A stretch of 64,000 bases of DNA from Streptomyces lincolnensis (GTDB lineage Bacteria; Actinomycetota; Actinomycetes; Streptomycetales; Streptomycetaceae): the NCBI RefSeq assembly GCF_021173675.1, contig NZ_JAIHON010000001.1, forward strand, positions 372,001 through 436,000. Direction: 5' to 3'. The notes under the pieces were generated by a model, which saw only the letters and a list, made by a program, of their open reading frames with translations, was not told where the DNA came from and did not search any database. The position numbers were made by a program, and so were the translations under genes. This document shows, in pieces, positions 58,910 through 64,000 of this stretch. Position 1 is the stretch's first letter, and every line of letters begins with the position of its first letter.

Positions 58910-59008
58910 TTACGGTCCAGGGGCCGTGGGGGGACCCCCACCCGGCAGCAGCGTCCCTGATTCGGCCATGGGGATGAACGCCACATCGTAGTCGAGGCCA
59001 CGGAACAC
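58910..59008 (-). CDS. Possible 32-residue small protein downstream of the amino-acid ABC ATPase
   Basis: GTG-started frame beginning MFRGLDYDVAFIPMAESG and ending in a Gly/Pro tail before TAA; 16 nt after the ATPase stop, with GGGGGAGA about 7 nt upstream. No homolog recognised; could be chance, or a remnant of a lost operon gene. Confidence 0.25.
   Translation of the reverse strand: MFRGLDYDVAFIPMAESGTLLPGGGPPTAPGP
58926..58941. terminator. Hairpin between CocE-like and ABC ATPase genes
   Basis: GTGGGGGGACCCCCAC, a near-perfect GC palindrome between convergent genes (stops at 58861 and 59025). The loop is tight, so confidence is limited. Confidence 0.4.
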
Positions 59009-59024
59009 GGTTCGTCTCCCCCGC

Positions 59025-59768
59025 TCAGTGCTTGAGGATCTTGGAGAGGAAGTCCTTGGCGCGTTCGCTGCGCGGATCGGTGAAGAACCCCTCGGGGGTG
59101 CGGTCCTCGACGATGCGGCCGTCGGACATGAACACCACGCGGTTGGCGGCCGACCGGGCGAAGCCCATCTCGTGGGTGACGACGACCATGGTCATGCCGT
59201 CACGGGCGAGTTGCTGCATGACCTCCAGCACCTCGTTGATCATCTCCGGGTCGAGGGCCGAGGTCGGCTCGTCGAACAGCAGCGCCTTGGGCTCCATGGC
59301 GAGCGCGCGGGCGATGGCCACCCGCTGCTGCTGGCCGCCGGAGAGCTGCGCCGGGTACTTGTCCGCCTGGTCGGCGAGGCCCACCCGGTCCAGGAGTTCG
59401 CGGGAGCGCCGGTCGGCCCGCTCCTTCTTGTACTTGCGGACCTTGACCTGCGCGAGCGAGACGTTCTGGAGGACCGTCTTGTGGGCGAACAGGTTGAAGG
59501 ACTGGAAGACCATGCCGACCTCGGCACGGAGCCCGGCGAGGGCCCGGCCCTCCTCCGGCAGCGGCTGTCCGTCGAGCGTGATGGAACCGGAGTGGATGGT
59601 CTCCAGTCGGTTGATCGTCCTGCACAGCGTCGACTTCCCCGACCCCGAAGGGCCGATGACCACGACCACCTCCCCCTTGCCGACGGTGAGGTTGATGTCC
59701 TGAAGGACATGCAACTCCCCGTAGTACTTGTTCACGTCCCGCAGCTCGATCAACGGATCGACGGCCAT
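59025..59768 (-). CDS. Polar amino-acid (glutamate/glutamine) ABC transporter ATPase, orphan
   Basis: 247 residues, PAAT family: Walker [10 protein letters not shown], signature [15 protein letters not shown], Walker [17 protein letters not shown]-loop VVTHEMGF. Resembles GluA/GlnQ. In actinobacteria gluA is normally followed by gluB, gluC and gluD; here the next gene downstream is a convergent hydrolase, so binding protein and permeases are missing locally. It may serve permeases encoded elsewhere or be a leftover of a broken operon. Upstream, co-oriented, is the DUF6278-like gene, 126 nt away. Confidence 0.9.
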   Translation of the reverse strand: MAVDPLIELRDVNKYYGELHVLQDINLTVGKGEVVVVIGPSGSGKSTLCRTINRLETIHSGSITLDGQPLPEEGRALAGLRAEVGMVFQSFNLFAHKTVLQNVSLAQVKVRKYKKERADRRSRELLDRVGLADQADKYPAQLSGGQQQRVAIARALAMEPKALLFDEPTSALDPEMINEVLEVMQQLARDGMTMVVVTHEMGFARSAANRVVFMSDGRIVEDRTPEGFFTDPRSERAKDFLSKILKH

Positions 59769-59894
59769 GCCCAGCCCTACCCACTCTCAGCTGTGTCGTA
59801 GGTGCCGCAAACTATCCGGGCAAGATCGGAGTTAAGGGACGACACGCACCTTTCGGGCATTAGCCGTATTTACGTCGCACTGTGGGCCAGGGTT

Positions 59895-60302
59895 TCACTC
59901 CTCGGCGACTTCGGCGTACAGCTGGGAGAGCTCCGGTACCCCGCTCGCGGCCCACTCGTGGCCGGAGGTCACGACGTCGAACTCGCGCCCGGAGGCGAGC
60001 CGGATCACGGGCTGGCCGTCCGGTCTCAGATCCCAGCCGGCACCGGGAACGGTCCGCACGAGGACCGTGCCGAGGTAGAGCCCGGCGTCGTTGCCCAGCC
60101 AGTGCAGTACCTCCTCGTCGTCCCGCCAGCGCGGCACCAGTTGATCCAGAGCCTCCAACGAAGCCGCCGTGTCGTCGAGTTGGACGCCCTCCCGGGACGC
60201 CTGGGAGCGCAGTAGCTCGCACTCGGAGAGGAGTTCGGCGATGCCCTCGGGGTCGGGGGTGCCGGGTTTCTCGCTCCGGTTGCCCAGAAAAGGGATCTTC
60301 AT
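59895..60302 (-). CDS. DUF6278-like small conserved protein
   Basis: 135 residues, cytosolic. Starts MKIPFLGNRSEKPGTPDPEG, then IAELLSECELLRSQASREGV, LEALDQLVPRWRDDEEVLHW, LGNDAGLYLGTVLVRTVPGA and ELSQLYAEV. I associate this pattern with a family of streptomycete proteins of unknown function (DUF6278, from memory). No catalytic motif. Divergent from the secreted SGNH hydrolase. Confidence 0.7.
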   Translation of the reverse strand: MKIPFLGNRSEKPGTPDPEGIAELLSECELLRSQASREGVQLDDTAASLEALDQLVPRWRDDEEVLHWLGNDAGLYLGTVLVRTVPGAGWDLRPDGQPVIRLASGREFDVVTSGHEWAASGVPELSQLYAEVAEE

Positions 60303-60466
60303 ATGCCCAGCGTGACACTCACCCCGCCGCGCGCACCACAGGCGCGCTGGCCGTCGATTCCGGTCGACTTCAGGCCGAGTTCACGCATGGCGCGTTGACG
60401 CGTCACCCGTGTCTCTCTAGCGTCGCGATGCGTCTTTTGTCACGTGGTGAGCGGGAGGAGCCAGCC

Positions 60467-62314
60467 GTGCGCGGAAGCATCCGGAGGTGGGCCGGTTTCC
60501 GGGGATACGCCGGTTTCTGGGACGACCGCCTCGGCTCCCACGGCCACGTCGCTCTCGTCGCCGTCCTCGTCCTCGCCGCCCTGTGCGCGGCCCTGGCACC
60601 GGCACCCGCTCCACGGGCCGCCGCCGTCCCCCGGGCGGCCGGGCCCGTCCCGCTGGAGCGGCTCTTCGACAACACGGCGGTCGGCGAGGACTCCCGGCCG
60701 CAGGCGGCGGACTTCGACGGTTCGGGCGCCTCCCTGTCCGCCCAGGACCTCGCGAACGCGGGCTGGACGCCCGGCCGCACGCTCACCGTGCGAGGCGCGC
60801 ACCTGACGTGGCCGCGACGGCAGCCCGGCGAGCCGGACAATGTGCGCGCCGCCGGACAGGACGTCCGTGTGACGGGCCGCGGCGACGCGCTGGCCTTCCT
60901 GGTGGCGGGCACCGGCGGAGACACCGTGAGCGGACCGGGCACGGTCTCGTACGCCGACGGCTCCCGCTCCCCGTACCGCCTGACCGCCCCCGACTGGCGC
61001 ACGGGTCCCCTCGCCACCAAGGCGGTCGCCCTGCCGCACATCAACACCCCGGACGGTCAACTCGCCGAGCAGGCGCGGCTGTACGTCGTGACGGTCCTGC
61101 TGGCCGAGGACCGCGAGGTCGTCTCGGTACGGCTGCCGCGCGCCGGTGATCTGCATGTGTTCGCGGTGTCGGTGCGGGCCACCACGCCGGGCTGGAGCGG
61201 GAGTTGGGCCGCGGCCACCTCCGGGCTTCCGGCCGTGGGGCCCTGGGCGGACCGGACCGTGCGGCTGGTGGTGCACACCTCGGCGGGCGGGCCCCGGGTG
61301 CGGCTGCGGTTCGACAACACCTTCGCGGCCACGCCGGTACGGATCGGGCGCGCGACGGTGGCCGTGCAGGCGACCGGCGCCCGGGCGCGAGGGGTGCCGG
61401 CGCGGCTGTCCTTCCGGGGCGCGGCCGGGGTCGACATCCCGGCGGGAGCGCAGGCGTTCAGCGATCCGCTGACCTTCGCGGTGCCGTCGGACACCAACCT
61501 GCTGGTCAGCTTCCACCTGCCCCGGACCGTGTCCGCGGCGCCCGTGCACCGGCTCGCGGTGCAGCGGTCGTACGTGAGCGGGCCGGGCGACCACACGGCG
61601 GACCGGGCCCCGACGGCGTACACCACGGTCCTGACGAGCTGGCCGCTGCTGACCGGGGTGGACGTGGGCGGCGGGCCGGGGTCGGTGGTGCTGCTCGGCG
61701 ACTCGATCACCGACGGGGACCAGTCCACGATGGACGCGAACCGGCGGTGGCCCGATGTGCTGGCCGCCCGTCTCCTGGCCCAGGACGTGGTCCCGCGCTA
61801 TGGCGTGCTCAACCAGGGGATCTCCGCGAACCGTGTGGTCAGCGACCGGTATCCCGGCGACGGGGTCTCCACGGACTCGGGCGGGGTGAGCGCCCTGAAC
61901 CGCTTCGACCGCGATGTCCTCGCCCAGACGTCCGTCCGTACGGCGGTGGTGTTCGAGGGCGTCAACGACGTGCGGTGGGGCGCCACGGCGGACCAGGTGA
62001 TCGCCGGTCTCCGGGAACTCGCCGACCGGGGCCGTGAGCGCGGGCTGCGGATGCTGGCGGCGACGATCCTGCCGTGCGAGGGCGAGGCGCGGTGCACGGC
62101 CGTGGTGGACGCGGAGCGGGTCGCGGTGAACACCTGGATCCGGGAGGCCGGGGTGTTCGACGGTGTGCTCGACTTCGACGCGGTGGTCCGTGACCCCGCG
62201 CGTCCCCCGCGGATGCTGCCCGCGTACGACAGCGGGGACCATCTGCATCCGGGGGACGCGGGGCTCGCGGCGCTGGCCGAGTCGGTGGACCTGGGCCTGT
62301 TGCGGAGGGCTTGA
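60467..62314 (+). CDS. Secreted two-domain SGNH/GDSL hydrolase
   Basis: 615 residues. A hydrophobic segment at about 30-50 (VALVAVLVLAALCAALAPAP) is an export signal or anchor. Residues 60-400 are a beta-rich domain of the type found before the catalytic domain in XynE-like esterases; 405-615 is the SGNH domain: block I VVLLGDSITDGDQ (Ser), block II NQGISANRV (Gly), block III FEGVNDVRWG (Asn), block V YDSGDHLHPGD (His). Probable polysaccharide or lipid esterase. Start: GTG 60467 with GGGAGGAG 6-7 nt upstream is preferred over ATG 60428, which has no ribosome-binding site. Confidence 0.87.
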   Translation: MRGSIRRWAGFRGYAGFWDDRLGSHGHVALVAVLVLAALCAALAPAPAPRAAAVPRAAGPVPLERLFDNTAVGEDSRPQAADFDGSGASLSAQDLANAGWTPGRTLTVRGAHLTWPRRQPGEPDNVRAAGQDVRVTGRGDALAFLVAGTGGDTVSGPGTVSYADGSRSPYRLTAPDWRTGPLATKAVALPHINTPDGQLAEQARLYVVTVLLAEDREVVSVRLPRAGDLHVFAVSVRATTPGWSGSWAAATSGLPAVGPWADRTVRLVVHTSAGGPRVRLRFDNTFAATPVRIGRATVAVQATGARARGVPARLSFRGAAGVDIPAGAQAFSDPLTFAVPSDTNLLVSFHLPRTVSAAPVHRLAVQRSYVSGPGDHTADRAPTAYTTVLTSWPLLTGVDVGGGPGSVVLLGDSITDGDQSTMDANRRWPDVLAARLLAQDVVPRYGVLNQGISANRVVSDRYPGDGVSTDSGGVSALNRFDRDVLAQTSVRTAVVFEGVNDVRWGATADQVIAGLRELADRGRERGLRMLAATILPCEGEARCTAVVDAERVAVNTWIREAGVFDGVLDFDAVVRDPARPPRMLPAYDSGDHLHPGDAGLAALAESVDLGLLRRA

Positions 62315-62355
62315 GCGTGTTGCAGGGGGGCCTGGGTCCATCCGGGAGGCTGTCG

Positions 62356-63135
62356 CTACACGTCCAGGTCCACCACGACCGGCGCGTGGTCCGACGCGCC
62401 CTTGCCCTTGCGCTCCTCGCGGTCGACGTAGGCGTCGGTGACGGCCTTGGCGAAGGGTTCGTTGCCGTAGACCAGGTCGATGCGCATGCCGCGGTTCTTG
62501 GGGAAGCAGAGCTGGCGGTAGTCCCAGTAGGTGTAGGGGTGCTCGTACTTCAGGGGGCGGGGGACGACGTCGGACAGGCCGGTCTCGCGCAGGGCGGCGA
62601 GGGCGGCGCGCTCGGCCGGGGTGACGTGGGTGAGGCCCTCGAAGGCGGCCACGTCGTAGACGTCGTCGTCCGTCGGGGCCACGTTGTAGTCGCCCAGGAC
62701 GGCGAAGGGGCGGCTGCCGCCCGCGTCGCCCGCGACGGCCGCCTTCAGGGCCTCGAACCACTGGAGCTTGTAGGCGTAGTGGGGGTGGTCGACCTCGCGG
62801 CCGTTGGGCACGTACACCGACCAGACGCGGACCGGGCCGCAGGTCGCGGCGATGGCCCGGGGCTCGGGGGCGCCGTCGTAGCCGGGGTCGCCGGGCAGGC
62901 CCTTGACCACGTCCTCGACGCCTACGCGGGAGATCACCGCCACGCCGTTCCACCGGCCGGTGGCGTGGACCGCCGCCTCGTAACCGGCCTCGCGCAACTG
63001 GTCGAACGGGAACTGCTCCTCGGCCAGCTTGGCCTCCTGGAGGCACAGCACGTCGGTGCCGCTGCTCTCCAGCCAGGCCAGGAGCCTCGGCAGGCGGGCG
63101 GTGATCGAGTTCACGTTCCAGGTCGCGATGCGCAT
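62356..63135 (-). CDS. xth: Exodeoxyribonuclease III / AP endonuclease
   Basis: 259-residue EEP-fold enzyme for base-excision repair. Motifs MRIATWNVNSITAR, CLQEAKL, VLGDYNVAPTDDDVYD, RIDLVYGNE and GASDHAPVV contain all catalytic residues. ATG 63135 starts at the conserved Met; a TTG 9 nt upstream is less likely. Its stop is 42 nt from the end of the convergent SGNH hydrolase gene; the MBL-fold gene lies upstream on the same strand. Confidence 0.94.
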   Translation of the reverse strand: MRIATWNVNSITARLPRLLAWLESSGTDVLCLQEAKLAEEQFPFDQLREAGYEAAVHATGRWNGVAVISRVGVEDVVKGLPGDPGYDGAPEPRAIAATCGPVRVWSVYVPNGREVDHPHYAYKLQWFEALKAAVAGDAGGSRPFAVLGDYNVAPTDDDVYDVAAFEGLTHVTPAERAALAALRETGLSDVVPRPLKYEHPYTYWDYRQLCFPKNRGMRIDLVYGNEPFAKAVTDAYVDREERKGKGASDHAPVVVDLDV

Positions 63136-63165
63136 GCCTGACAACCTACCGGGCGGCTCCGACAG

Positions 63166-63807
63166 TCAGAGCAGAGCCGCCTCACCGGGCGCGAGGCGCA
63201 GGTGTTCCGTGCCGCCGAGGGTGCCGATCTGGTTGTCGTAGATGGGACGCGCGAGGTCGGCGAGGAGGGCGTCGTGGATGTCGTAGGCGCGCTGCGGCTT
63301 CACCTCGCGGACGTAGTCGATGACCTCGGAGATCTTGCTCCAGGGGGCCATCACCGGGAGCATCAGCGTCTCCACGGCGTGGTCGGGGACGGTGAGGGCG
63401 TCGCCGGGGTGGAAGACGCTGCCACCGTCGACGAGGTAGCCGACGTTGGTGATGCGCGGGATGTCCGGGTGGATGACGGCGTGCAGTTCGCCGTGGACCT
63501 GGACGTCGAAACCGGCCGCGGTGAAGGTGTCGCCGTGCCCGACGGTGTGCACTCGGCCGGGGAAGGCGGTGGAGATCTTCTCGGCGACCGACTTCAGGGT
63601 CCAGATCTCGGCGGCCGGGTTGGCCTCCAGGGCCGCGCGCAGCCGCTCCTCGTTGAAGTGGTCGGGGTGCTCGTGGGTGACGAGGATCGCGTCCGCGCCG
63701 ACCGCGGCGTCCTCCTCGCTGAATCCCCCGGGGTCGAGGACGAGGGTCTGTCCGTCCTTCTCCAGGCGGACGCAGGCGTGCGACTTCTTCGTGAGCTTCA
63801 GCGTCAT
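63166..63807 (-). CDS. MBL-fold metallo-hydrolase (UlaG-like)
   Basis: 213 residues. Zinc motif THEHPDHF (HxHxDH), further ligands in GELHAVIH and FHPGDAL, then APWSKISEVIDYVREVKP. Small stand-alone MBL proteins of this type resemble UlaG/RNase Z-like hydrolases; substrate unknown. It begins MTLKLTKKSHACVRLEKDG at ATG 63807 and lies 31 nt upstream of the exonuclease III gene on the same strand. Confidence 0.9.
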   Translation of the reverse strand: MTLKLTKKSHACVRLEKDGQTLVLDPGGFSEEDAAVGADAILVTHEHPDHFNEERLRAALEANPAAEIWTLKSVAEKISTAFPGRVHTVGHGDTFTAAGFDVQVHGELHAVIHPDIPRITNVGYLVDGGSVFHPGDALTVPDHAVETLMLPVMAPWSKISEVIDYVREVKPQRAYDIHDALLADLARPIYDNQIGTLGGTEHLRLAPGEAALL

Positions 63808-63852
63808 GGAGCCATCCTGCCTCGGTGGTCGGACGGGGGGCCGGAGGGGGGC

Positions 63853-64000
63853 TCAGTCGGTGGGGGTGGTCTCCTCGCGGATGACCTGCTGGGCCACCTT
63901 GAAGGCGCTGTTCGCGGCCGGTACGCCGCAGTAGACGGCCGCCTGGAGCAGCACCTCCTTGATCTCGGTCGGGGTGAGGCCGTTGCGCAGCGCGGCGCGG
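63853..64000 (-). CDS. pcaC: 4-carboxymuconolactone decarboxylase, C-terminal fragment at window edge
   Basis: Only the last 48 codons are in the window; the N-terminus lies beyond the right edge. The readable end RNGLTPTEIKEVLLQAAVYC then GVPAANSAFKVAQQVI is characteristic of PcaC (or the PcaC half of PcaL) of the beta-ketoadipate pathway. Stop at 63853. It could be a stand-alone enzyme or the end of a PcaDC fusion; this cannot be told from the fragment. Confidence 0.8.
   Translation of the reverse strand, partial: RAALRNGLTPTEIKEVLLQAAVYCGVPAANSAFKVAQQVIREETTPTD

Overview
The window is high-GC DNA with Streptomyces-type codon use, leaderless starts, an NmtR/P1B-4 metal pair, large secreted hydrolases, and copies of a G+C-rich hairpin repeat that I associate with streptomycete intergenic regions. 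I read it as a chromosomal segment of a Streptomyces or close relative. It holds 54 protein genes I can support (two cut by the window edges) plus one very doubtful small ORF. I found no rRNA, tRNA, CRISPR array, insertion sequence or integrase. No stretch longer than about 300 bases lacks a gene.

Left part (1-17.8 kb): a livFGHM branched-chain amino-acid ABC operon (livM cut by the left edge) divergent from a PucR-type regulator; glycerate kinase; a run of NAD/ADP-ribose enzymes (ADP-ribosylglycohydrolase, Nudix, sirtuin); an alkylation-repair pair (Ada-AlkA fusion and Ogt); a divergent nickel/cobalt pair (P1B-4 ATPase and NmtR) with its operator in between; and a 1302-residue Tat-exported beta-galactosidase with a LamG insertion, facing an atypical LuxR regulator across two palindromes.

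Centre (18-29.6 kb) is the most remarkable region. Nine same-strand genes with gaps of 0-78 nt encode an MFS exporter, APS kinase, both ATP-sulfurylase subunits, a HAD phosphatase, a long transaldolase, a Rossmann NAD(P)-binding protein, an HK97-fold capsid-like protein resembling encapsulins, and a sulfotransferase. A GlxA/AraC-type regulator and a FAD monooxygenase are divergent from them. I infer an encapsulin-associated biosynthetic cluster that makes its own PAPS and sulfates and exports a small product. The product and the cargo are unknown.

Right part (29.6-64 kb): macrodomain protein and FAD oxidoreductase; inositol-phosphatase-family enzyme; a gamma-glutamyltransferase-like enzyme without a signal peptide; methyltransferase; two-component system; AhpD-like protein; secreted protein. 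Next comes a reductive pyrimidine (or hydantoin) catabolic locus: NCS1 transporter, LLM oxidoreductase, dihydropyrimidinase, two near-identical beta-ureidopropionase-like amidohydrolases, class III aminotransferase and PucR regulator. Then a repetitive 708-residue protein, XRE regulator, methionine aminopeptidase, a Clp AAA+ ATPase, a secreted gamma-glutamyltransferase, a CocE-like hydrolase, an orphan amino-acid ABC ATPase, a secreted SGNH hydrolase, exonuclease III, an MBL-fold hydrolase and the end of a carboxymuconolactone decarboxylase gene.
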